Origin: Acidimicrobiales bacterium
GTDB taxonomy: Bacteria; Actinomycetota; Acidimicrobiia; Acidimicrobiales; DATDAH01
Assembly: GCA_016794585.1 (NCBI GenBank)
Contig: JAEUJM010000029.1
Location: forward strand, 62,001-126,000
Direction of reading: 5' to 3'
Length of the DNA stretch: 64,000 nucleotides
The position numbers were made by a program, and so were the translations under genes. Position 1 is the first letter of the stretch. Every line of letters begins with the position of its first letter. Under the pieces are notes generated by a model that saw only the letters and a program-made list of their open reading frames with translations, was not told the origin of the DNA and did not search any database. Shown piece after piece: positions 29,140 through 38,758 of the stretch.

Positions 29140-29184
29140 CCCTGCGCCCTGGGGACCCCCAGGCGAAGATGGGGGCGACCCCCG

Positions 29185-31026
29185 ATGGTCGAGGCCCCTC
29201 CGGGGGCGCACAGTGCGGCCATGGCTGCTCCTCCGACTGCTCTGACCGCGCCGACCGTGCTGACCTCGGCAACGCTCCCGCCGCCGCCGTCCTCCACTCC
29301 TCCCCCTCCGCCGTCTGCTCCCCCGCCCTCCAGGTCGAGCTCCCAGCGACCCGACGGACCACCGCCCACGCCACCCCCGCCGGCGCCGGCCGGTCCCGAA
29401 GGCGGCGGCGCGGGTCGGCTCGGCGCTCTGCTGGTCGCGGGCACGGGCGCCTTCCTGCTCTTCGCCGCCGCGGTGGTCTTCGTGGCCGTCCGCTGGGGGC
29501 ATCTGCCCGAGAGCGCCAAGGTGGCCATCGTCGGTGGCCTGACCGCGTCGCTGCTCGTGGCCGGCCGGGTGGGCCGTCGCGCCCTGCCGGGCACGGCGAC
29601 CGCGCTGTTCCACCTCGGCGCCTTCCTGGTGCCGGTCGACGTGGCCGCCCTCCTCGTGCGGGGCGGGGCCCCGACCGATGTGGTGCTCCTGGTGACGGGC
29701 CTCGCCGCGGTCGGTGCGCTCGGCCTGGGCGCCCGCCTCGAGCGCTCACCGGTCCTGGCCGCCGGCGGCGTCGTCGGGACGGTGGTGGCGGCCACCGGGC
29801 TCGGGCTCCTGGCCGGGGGCCCCGTCGCCCCCGTCGTGCTCCCCGGCCTCGTCACCACCGCCTGGTGCACCGCCGGCGCGATCGGCGCGGCCCGTCGGAG
29901 CGACTGGGTCGCCGAGGCCGCGCTGCCGCTGGCCCTGCTCGCCGTCCTGACGCCGGCGGGATGCGCCGCGGCCATCGCCGGTGACGTCCCCACGCCGTTG
30001 CTGCTCTCGGTCCTCCTCGCCCTGGCGTGGGGCCTCGGGGCCGCACTCGACCACACGGAGTCGAACCAGGTCCCGGCCCTCGGGGCCCTCCCCCGGGTGG
30101 CCTCGGCGCTGCTGCTGGCGCCGGCCGTCGACGAGCTGACCCCTGCGGGCGACGGGACCTTCACCGCGGCGTTCGCCGCGGTGATGTGCACATTGGCCGT
30201 CGTCGAGGCCGCCCGGCTGCGTCAGCCCGCGCTGGCCGCCCTCGCCGCCGTCGCGGCACCGGTCTCGGTGGTTGCCGGCGCCCTCGCCGCAGGCGCGGTC
30301 CCGAGCGCGGCCGGCCTCGTGAGCCTCGGTGTCGCCCTGGTCCCCCTGGCGATCGCCACGGTCGCGCCCCGGCCCTGGCCGGTACCCGCCGTCCTGACCG
30401 CGGCCACCCTTGCGGGAACCGGTCTGGTGCTCGCCGCCGGACAGCCCTCCACCGGCGCCACCGCCCTGTTGCTGACGGGCGGCCTGCTGCTCCTCGCCGG
30501 CGCGCTCTGGGGCCTTGTGCCCGTGGCCGTGCTCGGCGGCGTCACCGCCTCCGTGGGCTACTGGTCGCACCTCGACCAGCGCGGCATCGAGGCCGCCGAC
30601 GCCCTGGTGCTCCCGGTGGTGGTCGCCCTCGCCGTGGTCGGCCTCGTGGCCGAGCGCCATCGAGCCGCTTCCTCGTGGTTCACCCTCGCCCCGCCCCTCG
30701 CGCTCCTCGGGGGCACGGCCGTGGCCGAGCGCCTCGACGGTGGCAGCGGCATCCACGGCCTCGTGGCCGGAGCGGTCGGCGTGGTGGCCGTGGTGGTCGG
30801 CGGTCGGCTCCGCCTCACCGGGCCGCTCGTCGTGGGCCTCGTGCTCCTCGGTGTGCTCACCGTCTTCGAGACCCTGGCCGTCACGGCCGGAGTGCCGACC
30901 TGGGCGTGGCTGGCCGCGGGCGGCTCCGTCCTCCTCGGCGCCGGCGTGGCCCTCGACCGCACCGACACCGGCCCCGTCGAGGCCGGCCGCCACCTCCGCG
31001 ACGTGCTCGACGCCAGCTTCCGCTGA
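29185..31026 (+). CDS. Polytopic membrane protein with proline-rich N-terminus (SCO7613/DUF2157-like)
   Basis: 613 residues. Residues ~15-75 are rich in proline (runs of four to five P) and likely disordered and cytoplasmic. After that about 17-18 hydrophobic helices alternate with very short loops to the C-terminus, the first being LGALLVAGTGAFLLFAAAVV. The VRWGHLPESAKVAIVGGLTA segment resembles the start of DUF2157 and SCO7613 C-terminal-type membrane proteins of actinobacteria. No catalytic motif is seen and function is unknown. An ATG at 29221 is an alternative start. It follows the response regulator by 45 bp. Confidence 0.75.
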   Translation: MVEAPPGAHSAAMAAPPTALTAPTVLTSATLPPPPSSTPPPPPSAPPPSRSSSQRPDGPPPTPPPPAPAGPEGGGAGRLGALLVAGTGAFLLFAAAVVFVAVRWGHLPESAKVAIVGGLTASLLVAGRVGRRALPGTATALFHLGAFLVPVDVAALLVRGGAPTDVVLLVTGLAAVGALGLGARLERSPVLAAGGVVGTVVAATGLGLLAGGPVAPVVLPGLVTTAWCTAGAIGAARRSDWVAEAALPLALLAVLTPAGCAAAIAGDVPTPLLLSVLLALAWGLGAALDHTESNQVPALGALPRVASALLLAPAVDELTPAGDGTFTAAFAAVMCTLAVVEAARLRQPALAALAAVAAPVSVVAGALAAGAVPSAAGLVSLGVALVPLAIATVAPRPWPVPAVLTAATLAGTGLVLAAGQPSTGATALLLTGGLLLLAGALWGLVPVAVLGGVTASVGYWSHLDQRGIEAADALVLPVVVALAVVGLVAERHRAASSWFTLAPPLALLGGTAVAERLDGGSGIHGLVAGAVGVVAVVVGGRLRLTGPLVVGLVLLGVLTVFETLAVTAGVPTWAWLAAGGSVLLGAGVALDRTDTGPVEAGRHLRDVLDASFR

Positions 31027-31055
31027 CGGAGCGACGGCCGTGGCAGGCTCATGAG

Positions 31056-31745
31056 GTGGCGGGCGAGCACAGCGACGACACGGCCGACGACGACGCCGAC
31101 GACCCGAGAGGCGAACGACGCGGGCCCATCGTCGTCACGATGCTGGTCGCGATGGCCATCCCCCACTTCATGCCACCTGAGGTCACGTCGGTCATGCGGT
31201 GGATCGTGACGGGCCTGTTGGCGACGCTCCTGGTCGCGATGCTGGTGATGGACCCGGGCCGCATCGACCGGGCCACCGCCGGCGTCCACCGGGTGCGCAT
31301 GGCCCTCATCACCGTCCTCGCCGCCGGCGCCGCGTACGCCACCGGACGCCTGGCCATCGTGATCCTCACCGGGTCGTCGGGCGCGGACTCGGCCACCGAC
31401 CTCTTCCAGGCCGGCGGGCTGGTGTGGCTCTACCTGGTGATCGCCTTCGGCTTCGTCTACTGGGAACTCGACGGCGGCGGCCCCGGGGCCCGGATCCACC
31501 GACCCCAGGCGCACCCCGACCTCCTGTTCCCCCAGCTCGGTGATCCCACGCTGGCGCCACCGGGCTGGCGACCCGTGTTCGTCGACTACCTCTACGTGGC
31601 CTTCACCACCGCGATTGGCTTCGGGCCGGCGGACACGATCCCGCTGGCCCGCTGGGCCAAGCTGGCGATGGCGGTGCAGGCCATGGCGTCGCTGGTGGTC
31701 ATCGGCCTCGTGCTGGCCCGTGCGGTCAACATCCTCGCCTCCTGA
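31056..31745 (+). CDS. DUF1345-family membrane protein
   Basis: 229 residues. An acidic N-terminal stretch (EHSDDTADDDADDPRGE) precedes about five membrane helices. The C-terminal region FVDYLYVAFTTAIGFGPADT is the signature of DUF1345, a family with a pore-loop-like FTTAIGFG segment that looks like part of a potassium channel. Function is unproven. GTG start at 31056 with CAGGCT 6 nt upstream, a one-mismatch -10. It follows the previous gene by 29 bp. Confidence 0.85.
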   Translation: MAGEHSDDTADDDADDPRGERRGPIVVTMLVAMAIPHFMPPEVTSVMRWIVTGLLATLLVAMLVMDPGRIDRATAGVHRVRMALITVLAAGAAYATGRLAIVILTGSSGADSATDLFQAGGLVWLYLVIAFGFVYWELDGGGPGARIHRPQAHPDLLFPQLGDPTLAPPGWRPVFVDYLYVAFTTAIGFGPADTIPLARWAKLAMAVQAMASLVVIGLVLARAVNILAS

Positions 31746-31754
31746 TGCCGCGGA

Positions 31755-31777
31755 CGGCGACCGGCCATCGGGCCGTG
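31755..31777. terminator. Weak hairpin between convergent genes
   Basis: ACGGC and GCCGT flank CCG/CGG with a 2-nt bulge and 5-nt loop in the 46-bp gap between the DUF1345 gene and the convergent antiporter. Only a moderate stem, no U-tract. Confidence 0.25.
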
Positions 31778-31791
31778 CGCGCCGGGGCGCC

Positions 31792-33075
<1,284 letters not shown>

Positions 33076-33132
33076 GCCGAGATCATGGCGTGTCCACCGC
33101 GCGCCGCCGCGCCGAACGCCACGGTGAGCCGA

Positions 33133-35484
33133 TCAGTCGATGAGGAACCAGCCGCGGACCGTGGCCTCGTGGTCGAGGTAGCGCTCCCCGGAGACGTCGA
33201 CGACCACCTTGTCGATGGCGCCGCCGGTGAAGGCGAACGGTGCCTGGTAGTTGGGCGACACCGCCGAGCCGGAGTCCCGTCCGATGGAGATCCCGTCGCC
33301 CGTGAGGCAGAAGTAGCCGGGCTGGGTGACGATCTCCCCCGAGCCGACCGCGGCGTCGTCCACGTACAGCGTGAGCGTGCCCTTCGCCCCGGGCTGCGCC
33401 GGGTCGGCGCTCGGCCCTTCGGCCTGGAACTCGGCCACGACGGTGTGCGCACCGGGCGCCAGCGGCGAGGTGGCCACGACGTCCTGCTGGTGGGTGCCCA
33501 CCCAGTTGAAGGTGTAGTGGAGGGTGCCGTCCTTCACGTAGAGGGCGTGGCCGCCCGGCACGCCGCCGTGGGCGAAGATCACGCCCTCGGCGCCCTCCTC
33601 GACCCGGACGCCTGCCGCGACGGCGTAGGACCGACCCGGGATCATCGGCCCGGCCGACTCGGGCACGTCGGAGGTCCCGGGGTAGAAGACGTACTGCGGC
33701 CGGTCGGGCGAGCCGTGCGGGCGCTCGGCCAGCACCTGCTCGATGGCGCTGCGGTCGTCGAGGGGCAGGCCGTTGTAGATGCCGGCGTAGTAGAACCACA
33801 GGCCCTTCATCAGCTCGAGGCGGTCGGGGTGATCGGCGGCCACGTTCTTCGACTGCGAGCGGTCGTGCTCGAGGTCGAACAGCTCCCACTCGTCGGCCAT
33901 GAAGTTGCCCCAGCCCGACAGCGGCGGGTGCACCGTGGTGGCCAGCCAGCCCTCGTGGTAGAGCGCTCGCTGGCCGAGCATCGTGTAGAACTGCGTGCGC
34001 TTGCCCGGCGCGGTGTTGTCGGTGAGGGCGGCGGCGAAGCTCTCGCCCTCGATGGGGCTCTGGACGAACCCCTTCAGCACCTCGGGGGGCTCGATGCCGA
34101 GCAGCTCGTACACGGTGGGCACGAGGTCGACGGCGTGCACGTACTGGTGGCGGACCTCCTCGGACGGGGCGATCTTGGCCGGCCAGGACACGATCAACAT
34201 GTCCGCGGTGCCGCCCTCCTCGCCCGCCCAGCGCTTCCAGTAGGGGAAGGGCGTGTCGAGGGCCCAGGCCCAGCCGGTGTTGTAGTGGTTGTTCGACGCC
34301 GGCGTGCCGAGCTCGTCGAGGTGCGGCATGGTCGTCTCGACGGTGTCGGCCACGCCGTTGAAGAAGCGCCACTCGTTGAACGAGCCGTTGGGGCCGCCCT
34401 CACCGGAGGCGCCGTTGTCCGAGCAGACGACGATCAAGGTGTTGTCGATCTCGCCCGACTCCTCGAGGTAGTCGAGGACGCGACCGAGGCGGTCGTCGTA
34501 GTAGGAGATGTAGCCCGCGAACACCTCGGCCATCCGGGTGAACATCTTCTTCTCGTCGTCGGTGAGGGTGTCCCACGGGCGCACGGTGTCGAGCAGCGGC
34601 CAGGGCTGGCCGTCGGGGCCGGTGCGGCCGGGCTCGCCGTGGGGGTTGATGGGCGAGAGCTCCGTGCCCTCGGGCAGGAGGCCGAGCTCGATCTGGCGGG
34701 CGAGGATGCCGTCGCGGATGGCCTCGTAGCCCTCGTCGAACACCCCCTTGTAGCGGTCGGCCCACTCGAGCGGCACGAGATGGGGGGCATGCCCGGCCTG
34801 AGGCGCCAGGTACATGAAGAAGGGCTTGTCCGGGTCGATGACCTTGGCGTCACGGATGAACTGCACCGCCGTGTCGGCCAGGTCGTCGGCGAGGTGATAG
34901 CCGTCTTCAGGACGGCCGGGAGGCTCGATTTGGTGGTTGTCGTTGACGAGGTCCGGGTAGTACGAGTTGGTCTCGCCGCCCAGCCAGCCGTAGAAGCGCT
35001 CGAAGCCGCGCCCGAGGGGCCAGCGGCCCTTGAAGGCGGCGGCGTTGACCTCCTCACCCGGGGTGAGGTGCCACTTGCCGACGCAGTAGGTGTTGTAGCC
35101 GTTCTCGGCCAGCACCTCGGAGATGAAGCCGTTCTCGAACGGGATGCGCGTCGAGATGCCCGGGAAGCCCGAGGCGAACTCGGCGATGGTGGCCATGCCG
35201 TTGCTGGTGGCGTTACGGCCGGTCAACAGCGAGGCTCGCGTCGGAGAGCACAGCGCGGTGGTGTGGAAGTTCGAGAACACCACGCCTCGCTCCGCGATGC
35301 GGCGCATGTTGGGGCACTCGACGGGGCCGCCGTAGGTGTCCATGGTGGCGAACCCGAGGTCGTCCCAGGTGAGGAAGAGGACGTTCGGTGCCCCCTCGGG
35401 CGCCCTGGGCGCGAGGTAGGGGGCCCAGTCGGGCTCCGAGTCGCGGATGTCCAGCTCGATCTTGCCGTTGAAGCGCGGCGCCAT
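33133..35484 (-). CDS. Type I arylsulfatase (formylglycine-dependent)
   Basis: 783 residues. Metal site PNVLFLTWDDLGF near residue 34 and the maturation motif LCSPTRASLLTGR, in which Cys is converted to formylglycine, identify the class. The catalytic domain continues to about residue 500 (DNGASGEGG metal ligands, GMATIAEFASG). The last ~200 residues are a beta-sandwich (YVKDGTLHYTFNWVG, YVDDAAVGSGEI) as in large arylsulfatases of this type. No signal peptide is visible, so it may be cytoplasmic. The Cys form requires FGE or a radical SAM maturase; one of the latter is at 53013. AAGGA lies ~10 nt before the ATG, and TACCT is repeated three times in the leader. Confidence 0.93.
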   Translation of the reverse strand: MAPRFNGKIELDIRDSEPDWAPYLAPRAPEGAPNVLFLTWDDLGFATMDTYGGPVECPNMRRIAERGVVFSNFHTTALCSPTRASLLTGRNATSNGMATIAEFASGFPGISTRIPFENGFISEVLAENGYNTYCVGKWHLTPGEEVNAAAFKGRWPLGRGFERFYGWLGGETNSYYPDLVNDNHQIEPPGRPEDGYHLADDLADTAVQFIRDAKVIDPDKPFFMYLAPQAGHAPHLVPLEWADRYKGVFDEGYEAIRDGILARQIELGLLPEGTELSPINPHGEPGRTGPDGQPWPLLDTVRPWDTLTDDEKKMFTRMAEVFAGYISYYDDRLGRVLDYLEESGEIDNTLIVVCSDNGASGEGGPNGSFNEWRFFNGVADTVETTMPHLDELGTPASNNHYNTGWAWALDTPFPYWKRWAGEEGGTADMLIVSWPAKIAPSEEVRHQYVHAVDLVPTVYELLGIEPPEVLKGFVQSPIEGESFAAALTDNTAPGKRTQFYTMLGQRALYHEGWLATTVHPPLSGWGNFMADEWELFDLEHDRSQSKNVAADHPDRLELMKGLWFYYAGIYNGLPLDDRSAIEQVLAERPHGSPDRPQYVFYPGTSDVPESAGPMIPGRSYAVAAGVRVEEGAEGVIFAHGGVPGGHALYVKDGTLHYTFNWVGTHQQDVVATSPLAPGAHTVVAEFQAEGPSADPAQPGAKGTLTLYVDDAAVGSGEIVTQPGYFCLTGDGISIGRDSGSAVSPNYQAPFAFTGGAIDKVVVDVSGERYLDHEATVRGWFLID

Positions 35485-35560
35485 GGCGGTGGTCCTTCTC
35501 GATCAGGTAGGTACGGAGGTACGGGTGGGGAGGGTGAGGAGGTGGTGCCGGCCGGACGGC

Positions 35561-35743
35561 TCAGCGGAAGCCGCGGCGATCCTGGCGGTCGTCTCGACGA
35601 TCATCGCGCCGGTCGTCCCGGCGGTCGCCACGACGGCGGACGCCGTGGGCCACGACGGCGGCGGTGCCGACGGTGGCCGCGGTGCGGGCCACGGGGGCGC
35701 CGATGACGCCGCGGCGGGCGGCACGTGCGGGTCGCAGGGGCAT
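35561..35743 (-). CDS. 60-residue basic microprotein with Arg-Asp repeats
   Basis: The ATG at 35743 has an AAGGAG ribosome site 7 nt upstream and lies 1 nt after the stop codon of the DUF6325-like gene, so translation is coupled. Residues 1-35 include a weak hydrophobic stretch (ARTAATVGTAAVVAHGV) after an Arg-rich N-terminus; residues 36-60 are RR/DD repeats (RRDDRRDDRRDD type), encoded by a tandem repeat of about 12 bp. It may be a membrane-associated partner of the protein before it. I know no function. Confidence 0.65.
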   Translation of the reverse strand: MPLRPARAARRGVIGAPVARTAATVGTAAVVAHGVRRRGDRRDDRRDDRRDDRQDRRGFR

Positions 35744-35744
35744 G

Positions 35745-36200
35745 TCAGGCTCCTTCGCTCTCGGCCTCGGCCTCGAAGGAGGCGACGAGGGCCTGGATGG
35801 GGATGCGGCCGCTGGCGACCAGCTGGCCGCCGGCGCGTCGGGCGGCCGAGGCGAACGGCGCAGCCCAGAGGTTCTCCCAGACGAGGACGCCGGCCACGGT
35901 GCCGGGCTCCATGGCCTCGGCGAGGTGGACGACGTCCTCCTCAGCGAGGATCTCGGCGATCTCGGTCTCGAGGCGAGCCAAGTCGCCCGCGTCCTCGAGG
36001 TCGTCAAGCTCGAGGGCCTCGACGTTGCCGTCCTCGTCCTTGGCCAGGATCAGCAGGTCGAGCAGGCGCACGACCTCGGCGTCGACGAGCGAGACCAGCT
36101 CCCTGGCCAGCTCACCGGTGAAGCGCTGCTCACCCGGGGGGAACTCGACCACGAGGTAGTCCACGGGTCCCAGCTCGTCGATGGTCACGCCGTCGCTCAT
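35745..36200 (-). CDS. DUF6325/DUF1269-like small acidic protein
   Basis: 151 residues from the ATG at 36200, which has a strong AGGAGG site 6 nt upstream. The sequence begins with ELGPVDYLVVEFPPGEQRF, typical of a family found in actinobacteria next to short membrane proteins; the middle is a rich Asp/Glu helix (EALELDDLEDAGDLARLE) and the end has VLVWENLWAAPFASAARRAGG. It probably has a ferredoxin-like fold with no known activity. It is followed by the coupled RD-repeat microprotein, then the sulfatase and antiporter on the same strand. Confidence 0.75.
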   Translation of the reverse strand: MSDGVTIDELGPVDYLVVEFPPGEQRFTGELARELVSLVDAEVVRLLDLLILAKDEDGNVEALELDDLEDAGDLARLETEIAEILAEEDVVHLAEAMEPGTVAGVLVWENLWAAPFASAARRAGGQLVASGRIPIQALVASFEAEAESEGA

Positions 36201-36286
36201 TGCGTCCTCCTGTGCCGCTGGCGCGCCGCGCCGGTCGGCAGTTCGATTCGTGCCCACGATGGTGCCCGTACGGCTGGGCGGTGTCG

Positions 36287-38569
36287 TCACCCGGAAGGGG
36301 TGACCGCTCGGGACGCATCGAGGAGGCCGAGGTCATGGGCGCGGTCCACCGCGGCGCTGCGCCCCGACACACCCAGCTTCCGGTAGATCGAGACCGCGTG
36401 GGTCTTGACCGTGTTGCGGGAGATGTAGAGGACCTCACCGATCTCCTCGAGCGACCGGTGGGTGGGGAGCTGCTCGAGCACGCGGGACTCGGCACCGGTG
36501 ATGCCCAGCCGGTCCACCAGGGCGGCCTGCTGGCGACGGACGCGGAGCACGCCGCGGAGCCGGTCGACCCACTCCCAGAGGACGACGGCGTCGGGCTCAT
36601 GGGCCAGGAGGGGCTCGGCCTCGTCGACCAATCGGGAGACCACCTCCAGATCGCCGAGCAGCAGCGCGGCCTCCGCGAGGATCAGGCGCGTGTGGCAGCG
36701 CGCGCGGGGGACGGCGTCTGGGTGTCGTTCGAGCACGTCGCGGGCCCGGGCGATCGCCTCGCGGGCACGATCGGGGGAACCGCGCCGTGCGCTCGCGTAC
36801 GCCGCGATGGCGTGCACGTGCACGACGAGGGTGTACTCCTCGATCCCCTCGGCGCGGACCTCTTCGACCGACCGGGTGATGGCGGCCTGCCCTCCCCGGT
36901 CGTCCCCCTGGCCGAACCGCGCCCAGGCCAGGTGAGCGAGCGCCACTGCGTGCGCCGTGGTCTGTCCTCTGGTGGCGAACTCGGCGCCCGCGCACAGGCT
37001 CGGCGCGTCCACCGACGGATCGGCCAGCGGGCTCGCCACCGCTTCCATCAGCCGCGCCGTGCTCCACCAGGGGTTCTCGGTCGGGCCGGCGGCCTGGACG
37101 GTGCGAGCGGCGGCGACCACCGCCTTGACCCCGCCTCCGCCCTGGATCATGGCCAGCGCAGCCCGACCCACCACGACGTCACGGTCCCCCGCGACCTCAC
37201 CGTCGTCGACCGCGGTGTCGAGGTGGTCGAGCCAGAGCCCGGCGTCGCCGAACTGGCCACGAGCGACGCAGGCCCATCCGCGGGCGACGGCGAGGGCCGG
37301 ACGGCGCCGCTCCTCCTCGGCGGGGAACAACGCCAACCACCGTTCGAGGGTCTCGATCCGCCCCGACTGCACGAGATCGGCGAGGTGACGGACCACCAGG
37401 GACGAGGCGAGATCCGTGTCACCCGCCGTCACGGCCTGGTGGACCGCCCCGTCCGCGTCCCCGTGCTCGGCCAACCATCGCGCCGCCCGCTGCCGGAGCA
37501 CCGCCGCTTCGTCCCCGGGCGCCTCGACGGGGAGCTCGGCGACCAGCAGGTCGGCGAACAGGGGGTGGTAGCGATAGGCGTCGGGGTCGTCGTCGAGTGC
37601 GACCACGAAGAGGTTGTCGGACTCGGCGAGCGCCCGGAGCACCACCCCGCTGTCGGTCCGTTGGAGCACGGCGTCGCACAGCCCGCTGGAGAGCCGCGGC
37701 AGGATCGAGGTCCGCACGAGGAACGAGCGGAGCCCGGGGTCGAGGCCCCGAAGGAGCTCCTCGTGGAAGTAGGTGCCCAGATCGCCGCCGGCAGTGGGCA
37801 GACGGGTCACCACCTGATCAGGCGCCGCCGCGCCCTTCAGCGCGAGCACCGAGAGGTACAGCCCGGCGGGCCACCCCTCGGTGCGGGCGAGGATCTGATC
37901 GAGCGCCTCGGTGCTCAGCCCGGGCACGGCCCGCTCCAGCACCGCCCGGCTCTCGCGCTCGGTGAAGGCCAGATCCTCGCGTCGCAGCACCATGGCGTCC
38001 TCGTTGACGACGTGGCGGGTCAGGCGCATCGGCGGCAGCGAGCGGCCCACCAGGGCCAGGGTCGAGCCGTCCGGCAGAACGCCCACGAGCCACTCGAGCA
38101 GCTCGCCCACGGCGGGGCTCGTGAGGACATGCACATCGTCGAGCACCAGGACGAACGGCTGCGCGAAGACCGCGAGCGAGGCCGCGAGGCGGGGGAGCAC
38201 GACCTCGGCGCTGCGCAGTCGATCGACGGCGAGGAGCGCCTCGACCTCGGGCAGGGGCTCGATGCCGTCGAGCGCCCGTACGAGGTGTCGCAGGAGCCAC
38301 ACGGGATCGTTGTCGGCCCGATCGACGGTCAGCCACGCGCTGGCCCGACCGTCGACCTCGATCCACTGGCGGACGGTGGTGGTCTTGCCGTAACCGGCCG
38401 CCGCTCGCACGGCCACGACGGGGACGTGTGCAGCACACAACGCGTCCACGAGGACCGCTCGCGGGTGCTCGTCGTCGCGCAGGCGCGGCGCCAGGAGCTT
38501 CGCTGCGACCACCATGGCCGGTGCCGAGGCGGCGGACGGAGGGGTCGCGGTGGAACCGGGGGGTGACAC
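36287..38569 (-). CDS. MalT-like LuxR-family transcriptional regulator (large ATP-binding, STAND type)
   Basis: 760 residues from the GTG at 38569. The N-terminal NTPase has Walker A RAAAGYGKTTTVRQW and Walker B FVLVLDDVHVL, followed by a winged-helix region, a long helical repeat (TPR-like) sensor domain and a LuxR helix-turn-helix at the C-terminus (LGITGAESRVLEQLP, ISRNTVKTHAVSIYRKLG). MalT-type proteins switch between ATP- and inducer-bound states and activate transcription of neighbouring genes. CATACT ends 7 nt before this GTG, so longer in-frame starts (38593) are upstream of the promoter. Probable local targets: the DUF6325/sulfatase/antiporter genes, inferred from position only. Confidence 0.9.
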   Translation of the reverse strand: MSPPGSTATPPSAASAPAMVVAAKLLAPRLRDDEHPRAVLVDALCAAHVPVVAVRAAAGYGKTTTVRQWIEVDGRASAWLTVDRADNDPVWLLRHLVRALDGIEPLPEVEALLAVDRLRSAEVVLPRLAASLAVFAQPFVLVLDDVHVLTSPAVGELLEWLVGVLPDGSTLALVGRSLPPMRLTRHVVNEDAMVLRREDLAFTERESRAVLERAVPGLSTEALDQILARTEGWPAGLYLSVLALKGAAAPDQVVTRLPTAGGDLGTYFHEELLRGLDPGLRSFLVRTSILPRLSSGLCDAVLQRTDSGVVLRALAESDNLFVVALDDDPDAYRYHPLFADLLVAELPVEAPGDEAAVLRQRAARWLAEHGDADGAVHQAVTAGDTDLASSLVVRHLADLVQSGRIETLERWLALFPAEEERRRPALAVARGWACVARGQFGDAGLWLDHLDTAVDDGEVAGDRDVVVGRAALAMIQGGGGVKAVVAAARTVQAAGPTENPWWSTARLMEAVASPLADPSVDAPSLCAGAEFATRGQTTAHAVALAHLAWARFGQGDDRGGQAAITRSVEEVRAEGIEEYTLVVHVHAIAAYASARRGSPDRAREAIARARDVLERHPDAVPRARCHTRLILAEAALLLGDLEVVSRLVDEAEPLLAHEPDAVVLWEWVDRLRGVLRVRRQQAALVDRLGITGAESRVLEQLPTHRSLEEIGEVLYISRNTVKTHAVSIYRKLGVSGRSAAVDRAHDLGLLDASRAVTPSG

Positions 38570-38576
38570 GGCTCTC

Positions 38577-38582
38577 AGTATG
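38577..38582 (-). promoter_or_regulatory. Candidate -10 element (CATACT) of MalT-like regulator gene
   Basis: CATACT (one mismatch to TAnnnT) ends 7 nt before the GTG at 38569 and sits between the two possible starts, favouring the downstream one. Confidence 0.4.
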
Positions 38583-38746
38583 GAGGGGCACACCCCTCGG
38601 CGCAGGGTCGAGCACCCCGCCCTCGAGGGGAGGCCGGCCGCGACGCCACCGGCAGGTCATCGGCCGGTCGCCCGAGTGTGGTCAGGAGGTCATCGACACG
38701 TCCGGTCCGCGCCCGGTCGCTCCCGTCAGCGACGAGTCCTCCGTGG

Positions 38747-38752
38747 TTGAAT
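38747..38752 (+). promoter_or_regulatory. Candidate -10 element (TTGAAT) of M48 protease gene
   Basis: TTGAAT (one mismatch to TAnnnT) ends 6 nt before the ATG at 38759. The 190-bp gap between this gene and the divergent MalT-like regulator also holds the regulator promoter. Confidence 0.4.
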
Positions 38753-38758
38753 TGCGCC

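Noticed and set aside
35561-35660. Possible CRISPR or tandem repeat array
   Set aside because: The repeats are ~12 bp, adjacent, without spacers and in frame with the RD-repeat microprotein; this is a coding repeat.
36236-36265. tRNA T-loop-like sequence (GTTCGATTC) before the MalT-like gene end
   Set aside because: No acceptor stem, anticodon arm or matching T-stem could be formed around it.
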